Source: Pseudocoprococcus catus
Lineage (GTDB): Bacteria; Bacillota; Clostridia; Lachnospirales; Lachnospiraceae
Reading direction: 5' to 3'
DNA: 64,000 bases
Assembly (NCBI RefSeq): GCF_019734885.1
Contig: NZ_JAAXCM010000062.1
Location: 1-64,000 of the forward strand
The position numbers were made by a program, and so were the translations under genes. Below, one piece after another: positions 52,009 through 63,103 of this stretch; the stretch's first letter is position 1, and each line of letters opens with the position of its first letter. The notes beneath the pieces were generated by a model that was given only the letters and a program-made list of their open reading frames with translations, did no database searches and was not told where the DNA came from.

Positions 52009-52678
52009 AGTGGTAAAGAAACTGCTTATGATTGCCATGGCAGTCACCATGATCTCCGGGACATCCATTGCTACGGTTTATGCAAACGCAAACCCACCGG
52101 CGGAGGAGACAACGACACAGGTAGTAGAAGAAACGGCAACAGAATCAACAGAAGATACGGAGAAGAAAGAGGATATCGGAAGGGTCACCGGGGAAGGGGA
52201 TAATTCGGCTTTTTCTACTCCGGGAAATGCCCAGCTGGTGGATGATAAGGAAAATGATGATACGAAACAGTTCCTTACCATCCAGACCAAGAAGGGAAAT
52301 ACATTTTATATGGTCATTGACCGTTCCAGCAATACAGAAAACGTGTACATGATGTCCCTGGTCGATGAGAATGACCTGGCAGAATTTCTGGATGAGACAG
52401 AAAAGAGCAAAGAAACCGAAGAATCAACCGTAGTGATTCCGGAAACCACACCGGAAACTACCCCGGCAGTAGAGGAGGAAACCGAAGTGAAGAAAGAAGA
52501 AAAGACGGGAATGAATGTAAAAGGACTTGGAGCAATCGTACTTGCAGTGATTCTTGGAGTGGCAGGGATTGCCGTTTATAAAAAGCATGGACGTGGCAAA
52601 GAGGAGGACTATGTAAGCGAACAGCTGGAGTTTTCTGATGGACCGTATGTAAATGAAGAAGAGGATGAGGAAGAATAA
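51998..52678 (+). CDS. DUF4366 family membrane protein
   Basis: 226 residues. Signal peptide (about 1-30, ending YANA), a Thr/Glu-rich spacer, a conserved core (about 85-130; FLTIQTKKGNTFYMVIDRSS, NVYMMSLVDENDLAEFL), a second Glu/Thr/Pro-rich spacer, one membrane helix (about 175-195) and an acidic cytoplasmic tail. This is the DUF4366 layout, always found with conjugation genes; the role is unknown. A terminator follows. Confidence 0.87.
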   Translation: MRNKVVKKLLMIAMAVTMISGTSIATVYANANPPAEETTTQVVEETATESTEDTEKKEDIGRVTGEGDNSAFSTPGNAQLVDDKENDDTKQFLTIQTKKGNTFYMVIDRSSNTENVYMMSLVDENDLAEFLDETEKSKETEESTVVIPETTPETTPAVEEETEVKKEEKTGMNVKGLGAIVLAVILGVAGIAVYKKHGRGKEEDYVSEQLEFSDGPYVNEEEDEEE

Positions 52679-52713
52679 ACTTCCATCTTCAAAGAAGCAA
52701 CCAAAATAAGGAC

Positions 52714-52747
52714 AGGGGGCAGCCAGAGTAGTTTGGCTGCCCTTTTT
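52714..52747 (+). terminator. terminator after the DUF4366 gene
   Basis: GGGCAGCCA pairs with TGGCTGCCC, followed by TTTTT; it ends the secretion-gene block. Confidence 0.88.
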
Positions 52748-52770
52748 CAGTAGAAAGGACAGAAAAACGT

Positions 52771-54861
52771 ATGTCAAAATTTTTAGTAATCGCAGAGAAA
52801 CCAAGTGTGGCACAGAGTTATGCCAAAAACCTGTCAGCTTATAAAAAAGAGGACGGATATTTAGAAGGGGAGAGCTGTATTGTCAGCTGGTGCCTTGGGC
52901 ATCTGGCAGAGTATGCACAGCCGGAGGAATATGACCCGAAATATGAGAAATGGCAGTTTGATGACCTTCCGATTCTCCCGCAGGTCTGGAAGTTGAAAGT
53001 TTCCAGAGATAAAAAGAAACAGTTTGATGTGTTAAAAAGCCTGATGAACCGGGCAGATGTGGACTATCTGGTAAATGGCTGTGATGCAGGAAGGGAAGGG
53101 GAACTGATCTTCCAGAGAGTGTATGACCTTGCCGGCTGCAGGAAACCGGTGAAGCGTTTATGGATCAGTTCCATGGAAGATACGGCAATCCGGACAGGTT
53201 TTCAGACAATGAAAGGAGCAGAGGAATACCGGAATATCTGCATGGCTGCGGTATGCAGGGCACAGGCAGACTGGCTGATCGGAATGAACGGAACTAGGGC
53301 ATATACGACCTGTTATTTTAAACGTCTGGTTGTGGGCAGAGTGCAGACGCCAACGCTTGCCATGCTTGCGGAACGTCAGGATAAGATTGAGCATTTTCAG
53401 AAAGAAGCCTTTTATAAAGTAGCACTGACAGACGGAAGGCTTACGGTAGTTTCTGAAAATATTGCAAATGAGGAAGCAGCCGATCTCCTTGCTTCCTTAT
53501 GTATGGATTCGGAAGCAGTGATTACACAGATAAAGAGGGAACAAAAGAAAGCGTTTCCTCCCAAACTTTATGATCTGACCAGTCTGCAAAGGGAAGCAAA
53601 CCGTTACTTTGGCTATACGGCAAAGAAAACACTGGATATGCTGCAGGAATTATATGAAGAAAAGCTGGTCACTTATCCAAGAACGGACAGCCAGTTCGTG
53701 ACGGAGGATATGAGGGATACCGTAGAGGAACTGGTAGGGAAAATGCCAGTCTTACTTCCGTTCTTGGATTATGGACAGCTGGGACATAACATCACCAGAG
53801 TGATTAACAATGCAAAAGTATCCGACCATCATGCGATTCTTCCAACAAAAGAAGCCGTAGAAAAAGGAATCTCTGATCTGACAGCGGACAAAAAGAACCT
53901 GATGATGCTGGTCTGCCAGCAGCTGGTGCAGGCAACAGGGGAAGAGTATCAGTATGAGCAGACGGATATTATGGTCAAATGTCAGGGACATGATTTTACT
54001 GCCAGAGGAAAAGTGCCGGTGCAGATGGGATTTAAAGCGGCGGGGAATGCCTTTAAGAACCAGTGCGTGAAAGCCAAGCCGGAAGAAGAAACGGAAAAAG
54101 AAACTTCCATCCCATATGGATATGAAGAAGGAATGACGCTTTCTCCGGTAAAGGCAGAAAAGACAGTGCATTTTACTTCCCCGCCAAAACCATTCAATGA
54201 AGATACCCTCCTTGCCGCTATGGAAACCGCAGGGAATAAAGACTTTGATTCGGAGACAGAGAAGAAAGGACTGGGGACTCCGGCAACCAGGGCAGGTATC
54301 ATTGAAAAACTGGTTTCTTCCGGCTATGCAGTCAGAAAAGGAAAGCAGATCTTGCCAAGCACAGAGGGCAGGGAACTGGTGAATGTCATGCCGGCTTATC
54401 TGAAATCAGCAGTAATGACTGCAGAATGGGAGAACCAGCTGCTGATGATGGAAAAGGGACAGATTACAGATACTCAGTTTATGGGAGAGATTACTTCTCT
54501 TGTAAGTAAGATTTTAGAGGTATGCAGGGAGATACCAGAAGAGGAACGCAGGAGATTCCAGACGGAGAGGGAAGTGATCGGCAAATGTCCGGTCTGTGGC
54601 TGTGATGTTTTCGAGGGGAAACAGAATTTTTACTGTTCAAACCGTCAGTGTGATTTTGCCCTTTGGAAAGAAAACCGTTTCCTGGGAAGCATGGGGAAAA
54701 ATCTGGATAAAAAGATGGCAAGAGAACTTCTTGATAAGGCTTGTACCCATGTAAAAGGTCTGTATTCTAAAAAGAAAGATATGAAATTTGATGCAGATCT
54801 GTTACTCACACTGGAGGATGGCAAGCCGAGATTCCATCTGGAATTCCCAAAGAAGAAATAA
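52771..54861 (+). CDS. topB: DNA topoisomerase III
   Basis: 696 residues; AAAGGAC upstream. Toprim domain at the start (VIAEKPSVAQSYAK, then DAGREGELIF), active-site Tyr302 in VTYPRTDSQF, and a C-terminal zinc-finger-like part with CPVCGCDVFEGKQ and CSNRQCDFALW. This type IA enzyme is common in ICEs, where it resolves single-strand links during replication or transfer. Confidence 0.95.
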   Translation: MSKFLVIAEKPSVAQSYAKNLSAYKKEDGYLEGESCIVSWCLGHLAEYAQPEEYDPKYEKWQFDDLPILPQVWKLKVSRDKKKQFDVLKSLMNRADVDYLVNGCDAGREGELIFQRVYDLAGCRKPVKRLWISSMEDTAIRTGFQTMKGAEEYRNICMAAVCRAQADWLIGMNGTRAYTTCYFKRLVVGRVQTPTLAMLAERQDKIEHFQKEAFYKVALTDGRLTVVSENIANEEAADLLASLCMDSEAVITQIKREQKKAFPPKLYDLTSLQREANRYFGYTAKKTLDMLQELYEEKLVTYPRTDSQFVTEDMRDTVEELVGKMPVLLPFLDYGQLGHNITRVINNAKVSDHHAILPTKEAVEKGISDLTADKKNLMMLVCQQLVQATGEEYQYEQTDIMVKCQGHDFTARGKVPVQMGFKAAGNAFKNQCVKAKPEEETEKETSIPYGYEEGMTLSPVKAEKTVHFTSPPKPFNEDTLLAAMETAGNKDFDSETEKKGLGTPATRAGIIEKLVSSGYAVRKGKQILPSTEGRELVNVMPAYLKSAVMTAEWENQLLMMEKGQITDTQFMGEITSLVSKILEVCREIPEEERRRFQTEREVIGKCPVCGCDVFEGKQNFYCSNRQCDFALWKENRFLGSMGKNLDKKMARELLDKACTHVKGLYSKKKDMKFDADLLLTLEDGKPRFHLEFPKKK

Positions 54862-54880
54862 GACAAGGAGGTAAAGCGAT

Positions 54881-57800
54881 ATGTCGAAATTACAGGACAT
54901 CCGGGATCTGGCACAGGAACATGCTGTATCAGTGAGCGGTTCCCCCAGAGACTGGATGGATTATATGAACACAGCATCAAGGTTATACCGTTATTCTTTT
55001 TCAGACCAGCTTCTGATCCATGCACAGCATCCGGAAGCAACGGCCTGTGCATCACTGGAATTATGGAATGAAAAGATGTTCCGATGGGTGAACCGTGGTG
55101 CAAGGGGAATCGCCCTGCTTGATGAAACAGGGCAGCATACCAGACTCCGTTATGTGTTTGATATTTCGGATACCCACATGGTAGCCGGGGGCAGAAGCCC
55201 GTATCTGTGGCAGATGCAGGAACACCAGAGAGAAGAGATCCTCACCCATCTGGCAGAGGTCTATGCTCTGGAAGAAAAAGATACAGCAACTTTGCAGGAT
55301 GCATTGATGGCAGTCGCAAGGGAAATGGTCAGTGATAATCTGGAGGAATACCTGGACGGATTGGAATATGCTGTAGAAGGTACTTATCTGGAAGATCTGG
55401 ATGAGGTGACGATCCGCAGTGATTTTCGTCAGCTGGCAACAGACAGTGTTTACTATCTGCTTTCCAGGCGATGTGGGCTTGACCCGATGGAACTTCTGGA
55501 AGAAGAGGACTTCATGCATATCACAGATTATAACCGTCTGTCTGTTCTTGCCTTCCTTGGAAATGCGGCAAGCCAGCTCAGTGAGAGTATTTTGATTGAT
55601 ATTGGAAAGACCGTACATAAAATTTCTCTGGAAGAAGCGAGAAAAGAGGTTGAAAATTCCAATGAAAGGAATTATAATAACTTTATCACGTTAATGCGTA
55701 AAACTAAAAACCGTGATGCAGAAACGAAAAAAGAAGAAAATATTGAAAATGAAGGAGGAACCGATTATGGAACTGACATATCATCGCAAGGGAGATTACC
55801 TGTTTCCGAATCTGACCGTAGAGGAGGAAGAAGTGACGATAGGGAAATACGGGATGCTTCGGAGGAGATTCCTGAAGGAACACAAGAACAGCCTTTATCA
55901 GAGCCTGTTCCTGACAGGAAAGCTGAACAGCCATCTGGCAGAAATCGAGAAGGCAGCACAGGAGAGGATGGACAGCCAGATGGAGAAATTGCTGAAGAAC
56001 CATCCGGCACCGGACAAGGAAGCAGACCCGATGGCCTGGACAGCACATATGAACGCACTGATGGCAACAGCGGAAGAGAGCATCTTGACGGAATTGGTAT
56101 ACAGCTAGTTGAAGATACAAGAGAAGATGGACTGAGTAAAGCAGAGGAAGAAATTGCCTCTGCTTTATCTTTGCCCGAATATCCAACTGCAAATGAACAA
56201 AGACGGCAGATCGAGGAAAGAGCAGCAGCCCTTTATGCCGGAGAAATCCCGATTCCAGAAAGCGTTGTCGATGATATTTTACGGACAGGAGGAAACCGGG
56301 CGGGCAGTCAACTTCGTATCATCTATAATTTTATGAGCGAACAGGCCCCGGAGGAATATACGGAGTTTGTGAAGCGTGAATACCGCAAAGGTGGAAAAGG
56401 CTTTCAGATTGATGGAAGTGAATATTCGGTCTGGTTTGATGAAACCGGGATGCAGATCGTAGTGGGGCATACGGTCACAGACCAGATTTTAGATAAGGCA
56501 TTTTTATCATGGGAAGATGTCAGCGGACGTATCCATCAGCTTTTAGACCAGGGTGAATATGCACCGCAGTCTGTATTGGATGCAGCAAGAAACAATGCAG
56601 TAAAAGAACATGCACAGGCTCTTGCCTATATGAAAGGGGATATGGCAGAAGGGGTAGCCGAGATTGTTTTTGATGAGGAGGATTTACCACATCTTCACAG
56701 TATCTATCCGGAGATCACGGATTATCTGGAAGAAAAGCTGGAAGATCCACAGTGGCTTTCGGAACTGAATGAAAGACTGGATGCACTGGCAGAAGCCTAT
56801 GAAGAAAATCATTCTATTATGCGTTTCCATCATTATAATCCTATAAATATCTCAAAGCAGTTTCAGAAGTTTGCGGATGAGGTGATTCCTTATCAGGCTA
56901 GGGATGGCTTTGCCTGGAAAGAACATCCGATGTTCATTACACAGGATGAGATTGATGCTTATCTTGCAGGAGGTGGAGCGTATTCGCAGGGCAGGCTTAG
57001 GACGTATTCCTTTTATCTGCTGCATGAAGATGAAAGATCGAGGACAGGTTTTATCAAGGAACAGTATGGAATCGGTGGAAGCAGTCATGCACTGTCTGGT
57101 GCCGATGATTCACACGCAAACTATGATGGAAAAGGATTATTTCTTGCAAGAGGTGCTTATGGGAATCCATATACGTCAATTATATTATCCTGGAATAAAG
57201 TTGCAAATAGAGTAGCTTATCTGATAAAGAATGACCAGTTCTTGCAGGCAGAAGATTATGCTCGTATGCCGGAATATGAACGGGAGCAGATGGCAAATAA
57301 GGTACTCCGTTTTTATGACCGTCTTCCGGAAGAGATGGACAGACCATTTACGGAGGACTTCTTCTGGGAAAAACCAAGAAAAGAAATGATGGCAGTTTTA
57401 GAGAATCCAGAGCAGACAGAAGAACTGTTACAGAATATGGATGCAGCATTGGCAGCTCTTCCATTGGATTTTGAAGCGTATGGGACAAACTATCAGCAAA
57501 AAACAGAACTTCTTTCGGAACTTCATCAGTATGCAGAAGGAACCTATACGATATTCCCGACACCAGAAGCAGAACCATTCTTTACAGAACCGTCAGGGCA
57601 CCAGATGACCATGTTTGATTTCTTGGATACGAAGGCAGTGGCAGAACCGACCGTAGTCGATATGTCAGATGTGGAGGAAATAGAAGAGGAAGAGGTTACT
57701 GCCGAAGAATCTATTCTGGAAAGTCAGGAACAGGAAACAACGAAAGATTCTGAGGGACAGGAACCAACTGAACCAGAAGAAGAGACAACAGCTAAAACCG

Positions 57801-60800
57801 CAGAAGAACTGGCAGAGTCCTGGGATGAGGGTGTTTTTGAGTATCAGGGGTATCACTTTGAAGCAGTAGGGGTATTGCCGGAAGGACTAGAGGGAAAAGA
57901 TCTGGTTGCACAGACCCGTTCCAATACAGAACTTCATCTGTCGACCTATCATACAGAAGATTTCCCTAAATATTCGTATGATGAGTTTTATGCAGTCAGC
58001 AATGCACCAACTGCCGATGTGTTCCGGTGCCTGGAAACCGGACGCAATTATATTCCCGGAGAAAATGAACTGTTTGGATATGAAGGAGAATTCCAGCCAT
58101 ATTTGAAACCGGAAGCAGAAAAGATTGTAACAGAACCGCATAACTTTCGGATTCAGGATAATGACCTTGGAGCAGGCGGTCCGAAAGCAAAGTATAAAGC
58201 AAATATGGAAGCCATCCATTTGTTACAGACTTTGGAGAAAGAAGAACGTCTGGCAACACCCGAAGAACAGGAAATCTTATCCCGTTATGTTGGCTGGGGT
58301 GGTATCCCACAGGCATTTGAGGAGAGTAACAGCAGCTGGGCGAATGAGTATCTGGAATTAAAGAATACTTTATCGCCGGAAGAATACAGTGCAGCAAGGG
58401 CATCGACCTTAAATGCTTTTTATACGTCCCCGACCGTGATCCGAAGTATGTATGAAGTACTGGAAAATATGGGACTGAAACAGGGAAATATTCTGGAGCC
58501 GTCCTGTGGTGTCGGTAACTTTATGGGACTGATCCCGGAGAGTATGGGCAAAGCCAATATGTACGGTGTGGAACTCGACCCGGTTTCGGGAAGAATCGCA
58601 AAACAGCTTTACCAGAAAAACAAGATTGCAGTACAGGGATTTGAGGAAACCAGTTATCCGGACAGCTTTTTTGACTGTGTGATAGGCAATGTTCCATTTG
58701 GGGCGTATCAGGTCAGTGACCGCAGATATGACCGGCATCATTTTATGATCCATGATTATTTTATTGCAAAATCCCTTGATCTGGTGCGTCCAGGCGGCGT
58801 AGTTGCAGTAGTAACTTCCAGTGGAACGATGGATAAGCAGAATCCGGCAGTGAGACAGTATATCGCAAACCGGGCAGAACTGCTTGGAGCCATCCGATTA
58901 CCGAATAATGCGTTCCAGAGAAATGCCAATACCAGCGTTGTTTCTGATATTCTGTTTTTCCAGAAAAGGGACAGGGCATCCATTGAGGAACCGGAATGGT
59001 TAAATTTAAAGGAAACACCGGAAGGCTATTCGGTCAATGCTTATTTTGCAGAGCATCCGGAAATGGTGCTTGGTGATTTTACTACAGAAAGTACCCAGTA
59101 CGGAAAGCAGGAAGTGACCGTAAAACCAAAAGAAGGAATTACCTTAGAAGAACAATTAAAAGAAGCTGTCCAGAATATCCATGGTACGATCACGGAACTG
59201 GAACTTTCGGATACAGAGTTGGAGGAGGATGTTGTCTCTATCCCGGCAGACCCGAATGTAAAGAATTTCAGTTTTACCGTAGTGAATGATGAAGTCTATT
59301 ACCGGGAAAATTCTGTGATGAACCGCATGGATCTTCCGGCTATGACAGCGGAACGTGTTAAAGGGCTGGTGAACATCCGTGATATTACGAATGAACTGAT
59401 CCAGTGCCAGATGGAAGAGGAAAGCGATGAACAGATCACAAAGCTGCAGGGAAAACTCAATGAAGAATACGATACCTTTACAGCAAAATATGGTCTTATC
59501 AGCAGCAATGCCAATAAGCGGGCATTTAGTCAGGACAGCAGCTATTGTCTTTTGACTTCTCTGGAATTTCTGGATGATAAGGGAGAACTGAAACGGAAAG
59601 CGGATATTTTTACCAAAAGGACGATCCGCAGGGCAGAAACGGTAACTTCCGTGGATACTGCCAGTGAAGCACTTGCGGTTTGCATTGGTGAGAGGGCAGG
59701 CGTTGACCTTTCCTATATGGCACAGCTTTCAGGGAAAACAGAAGAGGAGCTTACAGAAGAACTGGCAGGGGTGATCTTTAAGAATCCGATCGGTGAAAAA
59801 TGGGAGCCGTCGGATGAATATCTTTCTGGAAATGTGAGGGAGAAACTGCAGATCGCAAAACAGTTTGCAGAAGATCACCCGGAATATCAGGTGAATGTGC
59901 AGTATTTGGAGCAGGTACAGCCAAAAGATCTGGATGCATCAGAGATTGAAGCAAGACTTGGGGCAACCTGGATCTCCGAGGATTACATTACACGGTTCAT
60001 GGCAGAAACATTCCATACACCAAGATATTATGTAGGGAGCAAGGTCAAAGTCCAGTATGCCGAAGTGACCGGACAGTGGAATGTTATGGGAAAAAATGTG
60101 GACAGCTACGGAAATGCCCTTGTTACTTCCACATATGGAACACAGAGAGCCAATGCCTACCGCCTTTTGGAAGATGCCTTAAACCTTAGAGATACCAAGA
60201 TTTATGACACGGTACAGGATGCCGATGGGGAACACCGGGAATTAAATCGGAAGGAAACGATGCTGGCACAGCAGAAGCAGGAGCTGATCAAAGAGGAATT
60301 TAAGGAGTGGATATTTAAAGACCTGCACCGACGGGAAGATCTCTGTAAAATTTATAATGAACGATTTAACAGCATCCGTCCACGGGAATATGATGGAAGC
60401 CATATTCAGTTTGTCGGCATGAACCCGGAGATCACCTTGATGCCGCATCAGAAAAACGCAGTGGCTCATGTGCTGTATGGAAATAATACGTTACTGGCTC
60501 ATTGCGTAGGAGCAGGAAAGACGTTCCAGATGATCGCAGCCGGTATGGAATCAAAACGGCTGGGACTCTCACAAAAGAATCTTTATGTTGTGCCAAACCA
60601 TCTGACCGAGCAGTGGGGCAGTGATTTCCTACGTCTCTATCCGGGAGCAAATATCCTGGTGGCAACGAAGAAAGACTTTGAGCCGGCAAACCGAAAACGG
60701 TTCTGTTCCCGTATTGCGACAGGGGATTATGATGCCGTGATCATCGGCCATACGCAGTTTGAGAAAATCCCTCTTTCAAGAGAACGGCAGATTGCCATGC

Positions 60801-63049
60801 TGGAAGATCAGATCGCAGATCTTACGTTTTCCATTGAAGAAGCGGCACATCAGGCAGGGCAGAATTATACCATCAAGCAGTTGGAAAAAACAAAGAAGAG
60901 TCTGCAGGCGAGGATGAAGAAACTCAATGACCAGACCAGAAAGGATGATGTGGTAACTTTTGAGCAGTTGGGTGTAGACCGGCTGTTTGTGGATGAGAGC
61001 CATAGTTTTAAGAACCTTTTTTTGTATACAAAAATGCGGAATGTGGCGGGTATCTCACAGACGGATGCACAGAAAAGTTCGGATATGTTTATGAAATGCC
61101 GGTATATGGATGAACTGACAGGCGGCAGAGGAATCACCTTTGCTACAGGTACTCCTGTATCAAATAGTATGACCGAGCTTTACACTATCATGCGTTATCT
61201 CCAGTATGACACACTCATGCGTATGGGTATGGGACACTTTGATTCCTGGGCGGCAACGTTTGGGGAGACAGTAACCGCAATCGAATTATCACCGGAAGGA
61301 ACGGGCTATCGTGCGAAAACACGGTTTGCCCGTTTTTTTAATCTTCCAGAGCTGATCTCCATTTTTAAGGAAGCTGCGGATATTCAGACATCGGATATGC
61401 TGAATCTTCCTGTACCGGAAGCAGAGTTTATCAATGAAGTCTTAAAACCAAGTGAAGAACAGCAGGAAATGGTCAGTGCCTTTTCGGAACGTGCGGAAGA
61501 AGTAAGAGCCGGTCTTGTGAATCCAACGGTGGACAACATGCTCAAGATTACCAATGACGGAAGAAAATGTGCATTGGATCAGAGGCTATTAAATGAACTC
61601 CTTCCGGATGCAGAAAAAAGCAAGGTCAATACCTGTGTGGAAAATGCTTTTCAGGTATGGGACGAGGGAAAAGCAGATCGGACAACACAGCTGATCTTCT
61701 GTGACTTGTCTACTCCAAAAGGGGATGGGACTTTCAATGTATATGATGATGTCCGAAACAAACTGGTTGCCAGGGGAATCCCGAAAGAAGAGATTGCGTT
61801 TATCCATGAATACAACACGGAGACAAAGAAAGCAGATTTGTTTGCAAAGGTACGGGCCGGGCAGGTGAGAATCCTTATGGGTTCCACTCCAAAACTCGGT
61901 GCTGGTACAAACGTACAGGACAGGCTCATTGCCCTCCATCACCTTGACTGTCCGTGGAAGCCGTCTGATCTGGAACAGCAGGAAGGACGTATTTTAAGAC
62001 AGGGAAACCAGAATGACAAAGTAAAGATATTCCGGTATGTGACGGAGAACACTTTTGATGCGTATATGTGGCAGATTTTGGAGAATAAGCAGAAGTTCAT
62101 CAGTCAGATCATGACCAGTAAATCCCCGGTCAGGGCCTGTGAAGATGTGGATGATACGGCACTGTCCTATGCAGAGATCAAGGCACTTGCTACAGGCAAT
62201 CCGTACATTAAGGAAAAAATGGATCTGGATGTGCAGGTGAGTAAACTGAAACTCTTAAAGGCAAACCATACCAGTCAGATTTACCGTCTGGAATCCGATA
62301 TTGCAAAGAATTTCCCGGTACAGATCAGTGCATTGAAAGAGCGGATTGCCGGGATGCAGATAGATTCCCAGGTAGTAAAAAGCGTGGATTTACAGGATAA
62401 TGACACGTTTGCCATGACAGTAGGAAATGTCCTTTATGAAGATAAGAAAGAAGCAGGCGAGGCATTGATCGCTGCCTGTGCAGGACTAAAAACCGTTAGC
62501 ACCGGTGGAAAGGTCGGGGAATATCATGGGTTTACGTTATCTGCTTCCTACAATATGTTCTCCAATGCATTTGAACTGACGGTCAAAGGGAAATGTTCTT
62601 ATAAGCTGGAGATCGGAAAAGACCCGGTAGGAAATATGCAGCGTATCCATAACACCCTTTTTTCCATTGACAGGAAGCTGACGGAAAGTGAGCAGAAATT
62701 GGAAACCGTACAACAGCAGCTTGCGACTGCACAGGAAGAGGTAAAGAAACCATTCCCGAAAGAAGCAGAGCTGAATGAAAAGATGGAACGGTTATCCGAG
62801 TTAAATGCGTTGCTGAACATGGATGAAAAGGGCAATGAGACGATTATGGCAGATGAGGATATTGGCAGAGAAGGAAGTAGCACAGATAGCAGGGATGCTG
62901 TAGAAGAAAAAGAACTTCCGGAAACAGCAGACAGAATCCATAAGCCGTCTATTCTGGAACGCTTAAAGCAGGAGAAGGCACAGCAGAATACAGCGGAACA
63001 GCCACCTGTACAGAAAACTGCAAAGAAAAAACACGAACAGGAGTTATAA
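54881..63049 (+). CDS. giant DNA methylase-SNF2 helicase fusion protein
   Basis: 2722 residues; CAAGGAGGTAAAG before the ATG. N-terminal domain (1-285) of a kind seen in ICE antirestriction-type proteins ([20 protein letters not shown]); a Glu/Gly/Arg-rich linker (296-409) that is the out-of-frame reading of tnpV; further domains to about 1150. An N6-adenine methylase-like domain has [12 protein letters not shown] (about 1205) and IGNVPFG (about 1268, in place of NPPY). An SNF2-type helicase has GAGKT (about 1876), VDESH (about 2037), ATGTPVSNS (about 2088) and [11 protein letters not shown] (about 2368). The end is a coiled coil. Probably protects or processes element DNA in the recipient; target unknown. 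Confidence 0.88.
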   Translation: MSKLQDIRDLAQEHAVSVSGSPRDWMDYMNTASRLYRYSFSDQLLIHAQHPEATACASLELWNEKMFRWVNRGARGIALLDETGQHTRLRYVFDISDTHMVAGGRSPYLWQMQEHQREEILTHLAEVYALEEKDTATLQDALMAVAREMVSDNLEEYLDGLEYAVEGTYLEDLDEVTIRSDFRQLATDSVYYLLSRRCGLDPMELLEEEDFMHITDYNRLSVLAFLGNAASQLSESILIDIGKTVHKISLEEARKEVENSNERNYNNFITLMRKTKNRDAETKKEENIENEGGTDYGTDISSQGRLPVSESDRRGGRSDDREIRDASEEIPEGTQEQPLSEPVPDRKAEQPSGRNREGSTGEDGQPDGEIAEEPSGTGQGSRPDGLDSTYERTDGNSGREHLDGIGIQLVEDTREDGLSKAEEEIASALSLPEYPTANEQRRQIEERAAALYAGEIPIPESVVDDILRTGGNRAGSQLRIIYNFMSEQAPEEYTEFVKREYRKGGKGFQIDGSEYSVWFDETGMQIVVGHTVTDQILDKAFLSWEDVSGRIHQLLDQGEYAPQSVLDAARNNAVKEHAQALAYMKGDMAEGVAEIVFDEEDLPHLHSIYPEITDYLEEKLEDPQWLSELNERLDALAEAYEENHSIMRFHHYNPINISKQFQKFADEVIPYQARDGFAWKEHPMFITQDEIDAYLAGGGAYSQGRLRTYSFYLLHEDERSRTGFIKEQYGIGGSSHALSGADDSHANYDGKGLFLARGAYGNPYTSIILSWNKVANRVAYLIKNDQFLQAEDYARMPEYEREQMANKVLRFYDRLPEEMDRPFTEDFFWEKPRKEMMAVLENPEQTEELLQNMDAALAALPLDFEAYGTNYQQKTELLSELHQYAEGTYTIFPTPEAEPFFTEPSGHQMTMFDFLDTKAVAEPTVVDMSDVEEIEEEEVTAEESILESQEQETTKDSEGQEPTEPEEETTAKTAEELAESWDEGVFEYQGYHFEAVGVLPEGLEGKDLVAQTRSNTELHLSTYHTEDFPKYSYDEFYAVSNAPTADVFRCLETGRNYIPGENELFGYEGEFQPYLKPEAEKIVTEPHNFRIQDNDLGAGGPKAKYKANMEAIHLLQTLEKEERLATPEEQEILSRYVGWGGIPQAFEESNSSWANEYLELKNTLSPEEYSAARASTLNAFYTSPTVIRSMYEVLENMGLKQGNILEPSCGVGNFMGLIPESMGKANMYGVELDPVSGRIAKQLYQKNKIAVQGFEETSYPDSFFDCVIGNVPFGAYQVSDRRYDRHHFMIHDYFIAKSLDLVRPGGVVAVVTSSGTMDKQNPAVRQYIANRAELLGAIRLPNNAFQRNANTSVVSDILFFQKRDRASIEEPEWLNLKETPEGYSVNAYFAEHPEMVLGDFTTESTQYGKQEVTVKPKEGITLEEQLKEAVQNIHGTITELELSDTELEEDVVSIPADPNVKNFSFTVVNDEVYYRENSVMNRMDLPAMTAERVKGLVNIRDITNELIQCQMEEESDEQITKLQGKLNEEYDTFTAKYGLISSNANKRAFSQDSSYCLLTSLEFLDDKGELKRKADIFTKRTIRRAETVTSVDTASEALAVCIGERAGVDLSYMAQLSGKTEEELTEELAGVIFKNPIGEKWEPSDEYLSGNVREKLQIAKQFAEDHPEYQVNVQYLEQVQPKDLDASEIEARLGATWISEDYITRFMAETFHTPRYYVGSKVKVQYAEVTGQWNVMGKNVDSYGNALVTSTYGTQRANAYRLLEDALNLRDTKIYDTVQDADGEHRELNRKETMLAQQKQELIKEEFKEWIFKDLHRREDLCKIYNERFNSIRPREYDGSHIQFVGMNPEITLMPHQKNAVAHVLYGNNTLLAHCVGAGKTFQMIAAGMESKRLGLSQKNLYVVPNHLTEQWGSDFLRLYPGANILVATKKDFEPANRKRFCSRIATGDYDAVIIGHTQFEKIPLSRERQIAMLEDQIADLTFSIEEAAHQAGQNYTIKQLEKTKKSLQARMKKLNDQTRKDDVVTFEQLGVDRLFVDESHSFKNLFLYTKMRNVAGISQTDAQKSSDMFMKCRYMDELTGGRGITFATGTPVSNSMTELYTIMRYLQYDTLMRMGMGHFDSWAATFGETVTAIELSPEGTGYRAKTRFARFFNLPELISIFKEAADIQTSDMLNLPVPEAEFINEVLKPSEEQQEMVSAFSERAEEVRAGLVNPTVDNMLKITNDGRKCALDQRLLNELLPDAEKSKVNTCVENAFQVWDEGKADRTTQLIFCDLSTPKGDGTFNVYDDVRNKLVARGIPKEEIAFIHEYNTETKKADLFAKVRAGQVRILMGSTPKLGAGTNVQDRLIALHHLDCPWKPSDLEQQEGRILRQGNQNDKVKIFRYVTENTFDAYMWQILENKQKFISQIMTSKSPVRACEDVDDTALSYAEIKALATGNPYIKEKMDLDVQVSKLKLLKANHTSQIYRLESDIAKNFPVQISALKERIAGMQIDSQVVKSVDLQDNDTFAMTVGNVLYEDKKEAGEALIAACAGLKTVSTGGKVGEYHGFTLSASYNMFSNAFELTVKGKCSYKLEIGKDPVGNMQRIHNTLFSIDRKLTESEQKLETVQQQLATAQEEVKKPFPKEAELNEKMERLSELNALLNMDEKGNETIMADEDIGREGSSTDSRDAVEEKELPETADRIHKPSILERLKQEKAQQNTAEQPPVQKTAKKKHEQEL
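55767..56108 (+). CDS. tnpV: TnpV family protein, nested out of frame in the giant gene
   Basis: 113 residues, in the frame one base ahead of the giant gene. GAAGGAGGAACC stands seven bases before its ATG although the site lies in the middle of another coding region. The sequence [20 protein letters not shown] followed by [16 protein letters not shown] and a C-terminal ILTELVYS is the TnpV family known from Tn4451-type elements. The function of TnpV is unknown. In the giant frame the same bases give a low-complexity linker, so the meaningful protein here is likely TnpV. Confidence 0.85.
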   Translation: MELTYHRKGDYLFPNLTVEEEEVTIGKYGMLRRRFLKEHKNSLYQSLFLTGKLNSHLAEIEKAAQERMDSQMEKLLKNHPAPDKEADPMAWTAHMNALMATAEESILTELVYS

Positions 63050-63056
63050 AAGATTT

Positions 63057-63080
63057 CCCGTCAGAGTTTTCTCTGGCGGG
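63057..63080 (+). other. hairpin between the giant gene and the ArdC-like gene
   Basis: CCCGTCAGAG-TTTT-CTCTGGCGGG, a 10-bp stem with one G-T pair; no T run follows. Ends 12 bases before the GGAGGG binding site of the next gene. Confidence 0.55.
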
Positions 63081-63103
63081 GACATAAAATGGAGGGTTTG
63101 TTT

